From the NCBI GenBank assembly GCA_026686845.1, contig JAIVEN010000040.1, forward strand, positions 124,001-188,000: a DNA stretch of 64,000 nucleotides, written 5' to 3'. The notes beneath the pieces were generated by a model that ran no database searches, had not been told where the DNA came from, and saw nothing but the letters and a program-made list of their open reading frames with translations. How positions within the stretch are numbered: position 1 is the first letter of the stretch; each line of letters starts with the position of its first letter. The DNA is from Adenanthera pavonina (lineage: Eukaryota > Streptophyta > Magnoliopsida > Fabales > Fabaceae). Shown piece by piece: positions 26,901-40,498 of the stretch. The translations under genes and the position numbers were made by a program.

Positions 26901-28688
26901 CTCATTTTGTTTGAATGTTCCAGGTTTCTAAACATTCACCGGGAGGCTCTAAGGAGGAGAATGCCACAAGATTTGGAATTTTAAGCGAGGTAGGGAGTTT
27001 ACGCGGCTTACTCACAACAATTCGAGTCTAGTTGGAGAAACGTGCACAATTCGGCTTTATCGTGACGCCATTTTGGCCAAACCATCCATCCACCTTCATG
27101 AAAATACATTGAAAACCAAAAGATAATAAAAAATCTCACAAAATTTGCAGCATGAAGTGAGCTAGTGAGTTTATCCGACATGCTCACACCAATTTGAGCC
27201 TTGGTTGATGAAATGAACACAATCGGATTCCGCTTTAACCTCATTTTGTTTGAATGTTCAAGGTTTCTAAACATTCACCGGGAGGCTCTAAGGAGGAGAA
27301 TGCCACAAGATTTGGAATTTTAAGCGAGTTAGGGAGTTTATGCGGCTTACTCACAACAATTCAAGTCTGGTTTAAAGAAACATGCACAATTTGGCTTTAT
27401 GATGACGCCATTTTGGGCAAACCATCCACCTTCATGAAAATACATTGACAACCAAAAGATAATAAAAAATCTCACAAAATTTGCAACATGAAGTGAGCTA
27501 GTGAGTTTATCCGACATGCTCACACCAATTTGAGCCTTGGTTGATGAAATGAACACAATAGGATTCCGCTTTAACCTCATTTTGTTTGAATGTTCCACAT
27601 TTCTAAACATTCACCGGGAGGCTCTAAGGTGGAGAATGCCACAAGATTTGGAATTTTAAGCGAGGTAGGCAGTTTACGCGGCTTACTCACAATAATTCAG
27701 TCTAGTTCGAAGAAACGTGCACAATTCGGCTTTATCATGACGCCATTTTGGCCAAATGATCCAACTTCATGAAAATGCATTGAAAAGCAAAAGAAATCAG
27801 AAAATCTCACGAAATTTGAAACATGAAGTGAGCTAGTGAGTTTATCCGGCATGCTCACACCAATTTGAGCCTTGGTTGATGAAATGAACACAATCGGATT
27901 TCGCTTTAACCTCATTTTGTTTGAATGTTCCACGTTTCTAAACATTCACCGGGAGGCTCTAAGGTGGAGAATGCCACAATATTTGAATTTTAAGCGAGGT
28001 AGGGAGTTTATGGGGCTTACTCACAATAATTCGAGTCTAGTTTGAAGAAACGTGCACAATTCGGCTTTATCATGACGCCATTTTGTCCAAACCATCTAAC
28101 TTCATGAAAATGCATTGAAAACCAACACATAATAAAAAATCTCACGAAATTTGAAACATGAAGTGAGCTAGTGAGTTTATCCGACATGCTCACACCAATT
28201 TGAGCCTTGGTTGATGAAATGAACACAATCGGATTCCGCTTTAACCTCATTTTGTTCGAATGTTCCAGGTTTCTAAACATTCACCGGGAGGCTCTAAGGA
28301 GGAGAATGCCACAAGATTTGGAATTTTAAGCGAGGTAGGCAGTTTACGCGGCTTACTCACAATAATTCGAGTCTAGTTGGAAGAAACGTGCACAATTCGG
28401 CTTTATCATGACGCCATTTTGGCCAAATGATCCAACTTCATGAAAATGCATTGAAAAGCAAAAGAAATCAGAAAATCTCACGAAATTTGAAACATGAAGT
28501 GAGCTAGTGAGTTTATCCGACATCCTCACACCAATTTGAGCCTTGGTTGCTGAAATGAACAGAATCGGATTCCGCTTTAACCTCATTTTGATTGAAAGTT
28601 TCAGGTTTCTAAACATTCACCGGGAGGCTCTAAGGAGGAGAATGCCACAAGATTTGGAATTTTAAGCGAGGTAGGGAGTTTATACGGC
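20960..28688. repeat. Monomeric stretch with paralogous blocks
   Basis: About 23 units. Units at 20625, 20960, 21299 and 21635 repeat the order of units at 6847, 7183, 7522 and 7858 at an offset near 13.78 kb, sharing ACACGAATTTGAGCC and the CCATCCATCC insert. Units at 22642-23985 copy the 11221-12563 block. A distinctive unit starting near 24658 (AGGGTGTTTATG, CAAAAGCTAATAA, TTACAGGTGTCTAAAC) reappears near 33445 and 36637, and in more diverged form near 43354. No gene is seen. Confidence 0.82.
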
Positions 28689-30368
28689 TTACTCACAATA
28701 ATTCGAGTCTAGTTTGAAGAAACATGTACAATTTGGCTTTATGATGACGCCATTTTGGCCAAACCATCCACCTTCATGAAAATACATTGAAAACCAAAAG
28801 ATAATAAAAAATCTCACAAAATTTGCAACATGAAGTGAGCTAGTGAGTTTATCCGACATGCTCACATTAATTTGAGCCTTGGTTGATGAAATGAGCACAA
28901 TCGGATTCCGCTTTAACCTCATTTTGTTTGAATGTTCCAGGTTTCTAAACATTCACCGGGAGGCTTTAAGGAGGAGAATGCCACAAGATTTGGAATTTTA
29001 AGCGAGTTAGGGAGTTTATGCGGCTTACTCACAACAATTCAAGTCTAGTTTGAAGAAACATGCACAATTTGGCTTTATGATGACGCCATTTTGGCCAAAA
29101 CATCCACCTTCATGAAAATACATTGAAAACCAAAAGATAATAAAAAATTTCACAAAATTTGAAACATGAAGTGAGCTAGTGAGTTTATCCGACATCCTCA
29201 CACCAATTTGAGCCTTGGTTGCTGAAATGAACAGAATCGGATTCCGCTTTAACCTCATTTTGATTGAAAGTTTCAGGTTTCTAAACATTCACCGGGAGGC
29301 TCTAAGGAGGAGATTGCCACAAGATTTGGAATTTTAAGCGAGGTAGGGAGTTTATACGGCTTACTCACAATAATTCGAGTCTAGTTTGAAGAAACATGCA
29401 CAATTTGGCTTTATGATGACGCCATTTTGGCCAAACCATCCACCTTCATGAAAATACATTGAAAACCAAAAGATAATAAAAAATCTCACAAAATTTGCAA
29501 CATGAAGTGAGCTAGTGAGTTTATCCGACATGCTCACATTAATTTGAGCCTTGGTTGATGAAATGAGCACAATCGGATTCCGCTTTAACCTCATTTTGTT
29601 TGAATGTTCCAGGTTTCTAAACATTCACCGGGAGGCTTTAAGGAGGAGAATGCCACAAGATTTGGAATTTTAAGCGAGTTAGGGAGTTTATGCGGCTTAC
29701 TCACAACAATTCAAGTCTAGTTTGAAGAAACATGCACAATTTGGCTTTATGATGACGCCATTTTGGCCAAAACATCCACCTTCATGAAAATACATTGAAA
29801 ACCAAAAGATAATAAAAAATTTCACAACATTTGAAACATGAAGTGAGCTAGTGAGTTTATCCGACATCCTCACACCAATTTGAGCCTTGGTTGCTGAAAT
29901 GAACAGAATCGGATTCCGCTTTAACCTCATTTTGATTGAAAGTTTCAGGTTTCTAAACATTCACCGGGAGGCTCTAAGGAGGAGAATGCCACAAGATTTG
30001 GAATTTTAAGCGAGGTAGGGAGTTTATACGGCTTACTCTCAATAATTCGAGTCTAGTTTGAAGAAACATGCACAATTTGGCTTTATGATGACGCCATTTT
30101 GGCCAAACCATCCACCTTCATGAAAATACATTGAAAACCAAAAGATAATAAAAAATCTCACAAAATTTGCAACATGAAGTGAGCTAGTGAGTTTATCCGA
30201 CATGCTCACATTAATTTGAGCCTTGGTTGATGAAATGAGCACAATCGGATTCCGCTTTAACCTCATTTTGTTTGAATGTTCCAGGTTTCTAAACATTCAC
30301 CGGGAGGCTTTAAGGAGGAGAATGCCACAAGATTTGGAATTTTAAGCGAGGTAGGCAATTTACGCGGC
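28689..30368. repeat. 672-bp dimer higher-order block
   Basis: Units at 28689, 29361 and 30033 are near copies and share CTCACATTAATTTGAGCC. The intervening units at 29025 and 29697 are near copies and share CCTTGGTTGCTGAAATGAACAG. This gives about 2.5 copies of a 672-bp dimer, and the copies differ at only a few positions. The CTCACATTAATTT type occurs once more, at 39323, so this variant moved within the array. Nothing else is seen here. Confidence 0.87.
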
Positions 30369-30757
30369 TTACTCACAACAATTCGAGTCTAGTTGGAAGA
30401 AACGTGCACAATTCGGCTTTATCATGACGCCATTTTGGCCAAATGATCCAACTTCATGAAAATGCATTGAAAAGCAAAAGAAATCAGAAAATCTCACGAA
30501 ATTTCTTCATGAAAATGCATTGAAAAGCAAAAGAAATCAGAAAATCTCACGAAATTTGAAACATGAAGTGAGCTACTGAGTTTATCCGACATCCTCACAC
30601 CAATTTGAGCCTTGGTTGATGAAATGAACACAATCGGATTCCGCTTTAACCTCATCTTGTTTGAATGTTCCAGGTTTCTAAACATTCATCGGGAGGCTCT
30701 AAGGAGGAGAATGCCACAAGAGTTGGAATTTTAAGCTAGGTAGGGAGTTTACGCGGC
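30369..30757. repeat. 389-bp satellite unit with 53-bp internal tandem duplication
   Basis: The step to the next unit start is 389 bp, which is 336 + 53. The extra length is a perfect direct repeat. The stretch from CTTCATGAAAATGC to CACGAAATTT occurs at 30452-30504 and again at 30505-30557 before the unit continues normally. The duplication breaks the antisense frame of this monomer. It is seen only once in the window, so it has not been amplified. Replication slippage or unequal exchange is the likely cause. Confidence 0.9.
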
Positions 30758-33700
30758 TTACTCACAACAATTCGAGTCTAGTTGGAGAAACGTGCACAAT
30801 TCGGCTTTATCATGACGCCATTTTGGCCAAACCATCTAACTTCATTAAAATGCATTGAAAAGCAAAGGATAACAAAAAATCTCACGAAATTTGCCACATG
30901 AAGTGAGCTAGTGAGTTTATCCGACATGCTCACACCAATTTGAGCCTTGGTTGATGAAATGAACACAATCGGATTCCGCTTTAACCTCATTTTGTTTGAA
31001 TGTTCCACGTTTCTAAACATTCACCTGGAGGCTCTAAGGTGGAGAATGCCACAAGATTTGGAATTTTAAGCGAGGTAGGCAGTTTATGCGGCTTACTCAC
31101 AATAATTCGAGTCTAGTTTGAAGAAACGTCCACAATTCGGCTTTATCATGACGCCATTTTGGCCAAACCATCCAACTTCATGAAAATGCATTGAAAACCA
31201 ATAGATAGTAAAAAACCTCACGAAATTTGAAATATGAAGTGAGCTAGTGAGTTTATCCAACATGCTCACACCAATTTGAGCCTGGGTTGATGAAATGAGC
31301 ACAATCGGATTCCGTTTTAACCTCATTTGGTTTGAAAGTTTTAGGTTTCTAAACTTACACCGGGAGGCTCTAAGGAGGAGAATGCCCCAAGATTTGGAAT
31401 TTTAAGCGAGGTAGGGAGTTTATGCGGCTTACTCACAACAATTCGATTCTAGTTGGAAGAAACGTCCACAATTCGGCTTTATCATGACTCCATTTTGGCC
31501 AAATGATCCAACTTCATGAAAATGCAGTGAAAAGCAAAAGAAATAAGAAAATCTCATGAAATTTGAAACATGAAGTGAGCTAGTGAGTTTATCCGACATC
31601 CTCACACCAATTTGAGCCTTGGTTGATGAAATGAACACAATCAGATTCCGATTTAACCTCATTTTGTTCGAAAGTTTCAGGTTTCTAAACATCCATCGGG
31701 AGGCTCTAAGGAGGAGAATGCCACAAGATTTGGAATATTAAGCGAGGTAGGGAGTTTATGCGGCTTACTCACAACAATTCGAGTCTAGTGGGAAGAAACG
31801 TGCACAATTCGGTTTTATCATGACGCCATTTTGGCCAAACCATCCAACTTCATGAAAATGCATTGAAAACCAAAAGATGGTAAAAAAGCTCACGAAATTT
31901 GAAACATGAAGTGAGCTAGTGAGTTTATCTTACATCCTCACACCAATTTGAGCCTTGGTTGATGAAATGAACACAATCGGATTCCGCTTTAACCTCATTT
32001 TGTTTGAAAGTTTCGGCTTTCTAAATAATCACCGGGAGGCTCTAAGGAGGAGAATGCCACAAGATTTGGAATTTTAAGCAAGGTAGGGAGTTTATGCGGC
32101 TTACTCACAACAATTCGAGTCTAGTTGGAAGAAACCTGCACAATTCGGCTTTATCATGACGCCATTTTGGCAAAATGATCCAACTTCATGTAAATGCATT
32201 GAAAAGCAAAAGAAATCAGAAAATCTCACGAAATTTGAAACATGAAGTGTGCTAGTGAGTTTATCCGACATCCTCATACCAATTTGAGCCTTGGTTGATG
32301 AAATGAACACAATCGGATTCCGCTTTAAACTCATTTTGTTTGAAAGTTCCAGGTTTCTAAACATTCACCGGGAGGCTCTAAGGAGGTGAATGCCACATGA
32401 TTTGGAATTTTAAGCGAGGTAGGGAGTTTATGCGGCTTACTCAAAACAATTCGAGTCTAGTTGGAAGAAACGTGCACAATTCGGCTTTATCATGACGCCA
32501 TTTTGGCCAAATGATCCAACTTCATGAAAATGCATTGAAAAGCAAAAGAAATCAGAAAATCTGACGAAATTTGAAACATGAAGTGAGCTTGTGAGTTTAT
32601 CCCACATCCTCACACCAATTTGAGCCTTGGTTGATGAAATGAACACAATCGGATTCCGCTTTAACCTCATTTTGATTGAAAGTTTCGGCTTTCTAAATAA
32701 TCACCGGGAGGCTCTAAGGACGAGAATGCCACAAGATTTTGAATTTTAAGCGAGGTAGGGAGTTTATACGGCTTACTCACAACAATTTGAGTCTAGTAGG
32801 AAGAAACATGCACAATTCAGCTTCATCATCACGGCAATTTGGCCAAACGATCCAGCTTTAAGAAAATAATTTGAAAAGCAAAAGAAATCAGAAAATCTCA
32901 CGAAATTTGAAACATGAAGTGTGCTAGTGACTTTATCCGACATCCTCACACCAATTTGAGCCTTGGATGATGAAATGAACACAATCAGATTCCACTTTAA
33001 CCTCATTTTGTTTGAATGTTCCAGGTTTCTAAACATTCACCGTTAGTCTCTAAGGTGGAGAATGCCATCAGATTTGGAATTTTAAGCGAGGTAGGGAGTT
33101 TATGCGGCTTACTCAAAACAATTCGAGTCTAGTTGGAAGAAACGTGCACAATTCGGCTTTATCATGACGCCATTTTGGCCAAATGATCCAACTTCATGAA
33201 AATGCATTGAAAAGCAAAAGAAATCAGAAAATCTGACGAAATTTAAAACATGAGGTGTGTTAGTGAGTTTATCCGACATCCTCACACCAATTTGAGCCTT
33301 GGTTGATGAAATGAACACAATCGGATTCCGCTTTAACCTCATTTTGATTGAAAGTTTCGGCTTTCTAAATAATCACCGGGAGGCTCTAAGGACGAGAATG
33401 CCACAAGATTTGGAATTTTAAGCGAGGTAGGGTGTTTATGCGGCTTACTCACAACAATTCGAGTCTAGTTGGAAGAAACATGCACAATTTGGCTTTATCA
33501 TGACGCCATTTTGGCCAAACCATCCAACTTCATGAAAATGCATTGAAAACCAAAAGCTAATAAAAAATCTCACAAAATTTGCAACATGAAGTGAGCTAGT
33601 GATTTTATCCGACATGCTCACACCAATTTCAGCCTTGGTTGATCAAATGAACATAATCGGATTCCGCTTTAACCTCCTTTTATTTGAATGTTACAGGTGT

Positions 33701-34452
33701 CTAAACATTCACCGCGAGGCTCTAAGGAGGAGAATGCCACAAAATTTGGAATTTTAAGGGAGGAACGGAGTTTATATGACTTACTCACAACAATTCGAGT
33801 CTCGTTGGAAGAAACGTGCACAATTCGGCTTTATCATGATGCCATTTTGGCCAAATGATCCAACTTAATGAAAATTCATTGAAAAGCAAAAGAAATTAGA
33901 AAATCTCACGAAATTTGAAACATGAAGTGAGCTAGTGAGTTTATCCGACATCCTCACACCAATTTGAGCCTTGGTTGATGAAATGAACACAATCAGATTC
34001 CACTTTAACCTCATTTTGTTTGTAAGTTTCGGCTTTCTAAATAATCACTGGGAGGCTCTAAGGACGAGAATGCCACAAGATTTCGAATTTTAAGTGAGGT
34101 AGGGAGTTTATATGGCTTACTCACAACAATTCGAGTCTAGTTGGAAGAAACGTGCACAATTCGGCTTCATCATCACTGCAATTTGGCCAAACGATCTAGC
34201 TTTAAGAAAATAATTTGAAAAGCAAAAGAAATCAGAAAATCTCATGAAATTTGCAACATGAAGTGAGCTAGTGAGCTTATCCGACAAGCTTACACCAATT
34301 TGAGCCTCGGTTGATGAAATGAACACAATCGGATTCCGCTTTACCCTCATTTTGTTTGCATGTTCCAGGTTTCTAAAGATTCACTGGGAGGTTCTAAGGA
34401 CGAGAATGCCACAAGATTTGGAATTTTAAGCAAGGTAGGGAGTTTATGCGGC
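30758..34452. repeat. Diverged monomeric stretch
   Basis: About eleven 336-bp units with more private variation than the 8-22 kb part. A frequent subtype here has TTTCGGCTTTCTAAATAATC in place of TTCCAGGTTTCTAAACATTC; it continues to about 42.7 kb. A unit starting near 33780 has AAGGGAGGAACGGAGTTTATATGAC, a signature that recurs near 43690. No short higher-order period is clear. No gene is seen. Confidence 0.85.
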
Positions 34453-34956
34453 TTACTCACAATAATTCGAGTGTAGTTGGAAGAAACATGCACAATTCGG
34501 CTTTATCATGACGCCATTTTGGCCAAACCATCCAACTTCATGAAAATGCATTGAAAAGCAAAGGATAACAAAAAATCTCACGAAATTTGCAACATGAAGT
34601 GAGCTAGTTAGTTTGTCCGAGATCCTCACACCAATTTGAGCCTTGGTTGATGAAATGAACACAATCGGATTTATCATGACGCCATTTTGGCCAAATGATC
34701 CAACTTCATGAAAATGCATTGAAAAGCAAAAGAAATCAGAAAATCTCATGAAATTTGAAACATGAAGTGAGCTAGTGAGTTTATCCGACATCCTCACACC
34801 AATTTGAGCCTTGGTTGATGAAATGAACACAATTAGATTCCGCTTTAACCTCATTTTGTTCGAAAGTTTCAGGTTTCTAAACATCCATCTGGAGGCTCTA
34901 AGGAGGAGAATGCCACAAGATTTGGAATATTAAGCGAGGTAAGGAGTTTATGCGGC
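34453..34956. repeat. 504-bp (1.5-mer) satellite unit, copy 1
   Basis: The distance to the next TTAC phase marker is 504 bp, exactly 1.5 monomers. The second half of one monomer runs up to ACAATCGGATT and then continues as a first half (TATCATGACGCC) at about 34670. It therefore skips the end of one half and the start of the next at aligned places. The result is a half order of first, hybrid, second. The antisense frame becomes 143 codons because the repeat phase change keeps the frame. Confidence 0.9.
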
Positions 34957-37900
34957 TTACTCACAACAATTCGAGTCTAGTTGGAAGAAACGTGCACAAT
35001 TCGGCTTTATCATGACGCCATTTTGGCCAAACCATCCAACTTCATGAAAATGCATTGAAAACCAAAAGATAGTAAAAAAGCTCACGAAATTTGAAACATG
35101 AAGTGAGCTAGTGAGTTTATCTTACATCCTCACACCAATTTGAGCCTTGGTTGATGAAATGAACACAATCGGATTCCGCTTTAACCTCATTTTGTTTGAA
35201 AGTTTCGGCTTTCTAAATAATCACCGGGAGGCTCTAAGGACGAGAATGCCACAAGATTTGGAATTTTAAGCAAGGTAGGGAGTTTATGCGGCTTACTCAC
35301 AACAATTCGAGTCTAGTTGGAAGAAACCTGCACAATTCGGCTTTATCATGACGCCATTTTGGCAAAATGATCCAACTTCATGTAAATGCATTGAAAAGCA
35401 AAAGAAATCAGAAAATCTCACGAAATTTGAAACATGAAGTGTGCTAGTGAGTTTATCCGACATCCTCATACCAATTTGAGCCTTGGTTGATGAAAGGAAC
35501 ACAATCGGATTCCGCTTTAAACTCATTTTGTTTGAAAGTTCCAGGTTTCTAAACATTCACCGGGAGGCTCTAAGGAGGTGAATGCCACATGATTTGGAAT
35601 TTTAAGCGAGGTAGGGAGTTTATGCGGCTTACTCAAAACAATTCGAGTCTAGTTGGAAGAAACGTGCACAATTCGGCTTTCTCATGACGCCATTTTGGCC
35701 AAATGATCCAACTTCATGAAAATGCATTGAAAAGCAAAAGAAATCAGAAAATCTGACGAAATTTGAAACATGAAGTGAGCTTGTGAGTTTATCCGACATC
35801 CTCACACCAATTTGAGCCTTGGTTGATGAAATGAACACAATCGGATTCCGCTTTAACCTCATTTTGATTGAAAGTTTCGGCTTTCTAAATAATCACCGGG
35901 AGGCTCTAAGGACGAGAATGCCACAAGATTTGGAATTTTAAGCAAGGTAGGGAGTTTATGCGGCTTACTCACAACAATTCGAGTCTAGTTGGAAGAAACC
36001 TGCACAATTCGGCTTTATCATGACGCCATTTTGGCAAAATGATCCAACTTCATGTAAATGCATTGAAAAGCAAAAGAAATCAGAAAATCTCACGAAATTT
36101 GAAACATGAAGTGTGCTAGTGAGTTTATCCGACATCCTCATACCAATTTGAGCCTTGGTTGATGAAAGGAACACAATCGGATTCCGCTTTAAACTCATTT
36201 TGTTTGAAAGTTCCAGGTTTCTAAACATTCACCGGGAGGCTCTAAGGAGGTGAATGCCACATGATTTGGAATTTTAAGCGAGGTAGGGAGTTTATGCGGC
36301 TTACTCAAAACAATTCGAGTCTAGTTGGAAGAAACGTGCACAATTCGGCTTTCTCATGACGCCATTTTGGCCAAATGATCCAACTTCATGAAAATGCATT
36401 GAAAAGCAAAAGAAATCAGAAAATCTGACGAAATTTGAAACATGAAGTGAGCTTGTGAGTTTATCCGACATCCTCACACCAATTTGAGCCTTGGTTGATG
36501 AAATGAACACAATCAGATTCCGCTTTAACCTCATTTTGTTTGAAAGTTTCAGGTTTCTAAACATCCATCGGGAGGCTCTAAGGAGGAGAATGCCACAAGA
36601 TTTGGAATTTTAAGCGAGGTAGGGTGTTTATGCGGCTTACTCACAACAATTCGAGTCTAGTTGGAAGAAACATGCACAATTTGGCTTTATCATGACGCCA
36701 TTTTGGCCAAACCATCCAACTTCATGAAAATGCATTGAAAACCAAAAGCTAATAAAAAATCTCACAAAATTTGCAACATGAAGTGAGCTAGTGATTTTAT
36801 CCGACATGCTCACACCAATTTCAGCCTTGGTTGATCAAATGAACATAATCGGATTCCGCTTTAACCTCCTTTTATTTGAATGTTACAGGTGTCTAAACAT
36901 TCACCGCGAGGCTCTAAGGAGGAGAATGCCCCAAGATTTGGAATTTTAAGCGAGGTAGGGAGTTTATGCGGCTTACTCACAACAATTCGAGTCTAGTTGG
37001 AAGAAACGTCCACAATTCGGCTTTATCATGACGCCATTTTGGCCAAATGATCCAACTTCATGAAAATGCATTGAAAAGCAAAAGAAATCAGAAAATCTCA
37101 CGAAATTTGAAACATGAAGTGAGCTAGTGAGTTTATCCGACATCCTCACACCAACTTGAGCCTTGGTTGATGAAATGAACACAATCGGATTCCACTTTAA
37201 CCTCATTTTGTTTGAATGTTCCAGGTTTCTAAATATTCATCGGGAGGCTCTAAGAAGGAGAATGCCACAAGATTTGGAATTTTAAGCTAGGTAGGGAGTT
37301 TACGCGGCTTACTCACAACAATTCGAGTCTAGTTGGAGAAACGTGCACAATTCGGCTTTATCATGACGCCATTTTGGCCAAACCATCCAACTTCATGAAA
37401 ATGCATTGAAAAGCAAAGGATAACAAAAAATCTCACGAAATTTGCCACATGAAGTGAGCTAGTGAGTTTATCCGACATGCTCACACCAATTTGAGCCTTG
37501 GTTGATGAAATGAACACAATCGGATTCCGCTTTAACCTCATTTTGTTTGAATGTTCCACGTTTCTAAACATTCACCGGGAGGCTCTAAGGTGGAGAATGC
37601 CACAAGATTTGAATTTTAAGCGAGGTAGGCAGTTTATGCGGCTTACTCACAATAATTCGAGTCTAGTTTGAAGAAACGTCCACAATTCGGCTTTATCATG
37701 ATGCCATTTTGGCCAAACCATCCAACTTCATGAAAATGCATTGAAAACCAACAGATAGTAAAAAACCTCACGATATTTGAAATATGAAGTGAGCTAGTGA
37801 GTTTATCCGACATGCTCACACCAATTTGAGCCTTGGTTGATGAAATGAGCACAATCGGATTCCGCTTTAACCTCATTTTGTTTGAAAGTTTCAAGTTTCT

Positions 37901-39994
37901 AAACTTACACTGGGAGGCTCTAAGGAGGAGAATGCCCCAAGATTTGGAATTTTAAGCGAGGTAGGGAGTTTATGCGGCTTACTCACAACAATTCGTGTCT
38001 AGTTGGAAGAAACGTCCACAATTCGGCTTTATCATGATGCCATTTTGGCCAAATGATCCAACTTCATGAAAATGCATTGAAAAGCAAAAGAAATAAGAAA
38101 ATCTCACGAAATTTGAAACATGAAGTGAGCTAGTGAGTTTATCCGACATCCTCACACCAATTTGAGCCTTGGATGATGAAATGAACACAATCAGATTCCG
38201 CTTTAACCTCATTTTGTTCGAAAGTTTCAGGTTTCTAAACATCCATCGGGAGGCTCTAAGGAGGAGAATACCACAAGATTTGGAATATTAAGCGAGATAG
38301 GGAGTTTATGCGGCTTACTCATAACAATTCGAGTCTAGTTGGAAGAAACGTGCACAATTCGGCTTTATCATGACGCCATTTTGGCAAAATGATCCAACTT
38401 CATGTAAATGCATTGAAAAGCAAAAGAAATCAGAAAATCTCACGAAATTTGAAACATGAAGTGTGCTAGTGAGTTTATCCGACATCCTCACACCAATTTG
38501 AGCCTTGGTTGATGAAATGAACACAATCGGATTCCGCTTTAACCTCATTTTGTTTGAATGTTCCAGGTTTCTAAACATTCACCGTTAGTCTCTAAGGTGG
38601 AGAATGCCATAAGATTTGGAATTTTAAGCGAGGTAGGGAGTTTATGCGGCTTACTAAAAACAATTCGAGTCTAGTTGGAAGAAACGTGCACAATTCGGCT
38701 TTATCATGACACCATTTTGGCCAAATGATCCAACTTCATGAAAATGCATTGAAAAGCAAAAGAAATCAGAAAATCTGACGAAATTTGAAACATGAAGTGT
38801 GTTAGTGAGTGTATCCGACATCCTCACACCAATTTGAGCCTTGGTTGATGAAATGAACACAATCGGATTCCGCTTTAACCTCATTTTGTTTGAATGTTCC
38901 AGGTTTCTAAACATTCACCGTTAGGCTCTAAGGAGGATAATGCCACAAGATTTGGAATTTTAAGCGAGGCAGGGTGTTTATGCGGCTTACTCACAACAAT
39001 TCGAGTCTAGTTGGAAGAAACATCCACAATTCGGCTTTATCATGACACCATTTTGGCCAAACCATCCAACTTCATGAAAATGCATTGAAAACCAACAGAT
39101 AGTAAAAAACCTCACGAAATTTGAAAGATGAAGTGAGCTAGTGAGTTTATCCGACATGCTCACACCAATTTGAGCCTTGGTTGATGAAATGAACATAATC
39201 GGATTCCGCTTTAACCTCATTTTATTTGAATATTCCAGGTGTCTAAACATTCACCGCGAGGCTCGAACGAGGAGAATGGCACAAAATTTGGAATTTTAAG
39301 CGAGGTAGGGAGTTTATGCGGCTTACTCACAACAATTCGAGTCTAGTTTGAAGAAACATGGACAATTTGGCTTTATGATGACGCCATTTTGGCCAAACCA
39401 TCCACCTTCATGAAAATACATTGAAAACCAAAAGATAATAAAAAATCTCACAAAATTTGCAACATGAAGTGAGCTAGTGAGTTTATCCGACATGCTCACA
39501 TTAATTTGAGCCTTGGTTGATGAAATGAGCACAATCGGATTCCGCTTTAACCTCATTTTGTTTGAATGTTCCAGGTTTCTAAACATTCACCGTTAGGCTC
39601 TAAGGAGGATAATGCCACAAGATTTGGAATTTTAAGCGAGGTAGGGAGTTTATACGGCTTACTCACAACAATTCGAGTCTTGTTGGAAGAAACGTGCACA
39701 ATTCGGCTTCATCATCACGGCAATTTGGCCAAACGATCCAGCTTTAAGAAAATAATTTGAAAAGCAAAAGTAATCGGAAAATCTCATGAAATTTGCAACA
39801 TGAAGTGAGCTAGTGAGCTTATCCGACATGCTTACACCAATTTGAGCCTCGGTTGATGAAAGGAACACAATCGGATTCCGCTTTACCCTCATTTTGTTTG
39901 AATGTTCCAGGTTTCTAAAGATTCACTGGGAGGCTCTAAGGAGGAGAATGCCACAAGATTTGGAATTTTTAGCCAGGTAGGGAGTTTATGCGGC
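34957..39994. repeat. Monomeric stretch with 672-bp dimers at 35293-36636
   Basis: Fifteen units follow the first 504-bp unit. Units at 35293 and 35965 are near identical (shared GCAAAATGATCC, CATGTAAATGC and GATGAAAGGAACAC), as are those at 35629 and 36301 over most of their length (GGCTTTCTCATGACG). This gives two copies of a 672-bp dimer, with an older relative at 32101-32772. The unit near 36637 is the AGGGTGTTTATG type also found near 24658 and 33445. No gene is seen. Confidence 0.83.
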
Positions 39995-40498
39995 TTACTC
40001 ACAATAATTCGAGTGTAGTTGGAAGAAACATGCACAATTCGGCTTTATCATGACGCCATTTTGGCCAAACCATCCAACTTCATGAAAATGCATTGAAAAG
40101 CAAAGGATAACAAAAAATCTCACGAAATTCGCAACATGAAGTGAGCTAGTTAGTTTATCCGAGATCCTCACACCAATTTGAGCCTTGGTTGACGAAATGA
40201 ACACAATCGGATTTATCATGACGCCATTTTGGCCAAATGATCCAACTTCATGAAAATGCGTTGAAAAGCAAAAGAAATCAGAAAATCTCATGAAATTTGA
40301 AACATGAAGTGGGCTAGTGAGTTTATCCGACATCCTCACACCAATTTGAGCCTTGGTTGATGAAATGAACACAATCAGATTCCGCTTTAACATCATTTTA
40401 TTTGAAAGTTTCAGGTTTCTAAACATCCATCGGGAGGCTCTAAGGAGGAGAATGCCACAAGATTTGGAATATTAAGCGAGGTAGGGAGTTTATGCGGC
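39995..40498. repeat. 504-bp (1.5-mer) satellite unit, copy 2
   Basis: This unit has the same structure and junction as the one at 34453: ACAATCGGATT is joined directly to TATCATGACGCC, here at about 40212. The flanking unit upstream (CTTACACCAATTTGAGCCTCGG and TTTACCCTCATTTTG) is also shared with the 34453 copy, so the 504-bp unit was spread as part of a larger block. Confidence 0.9.
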
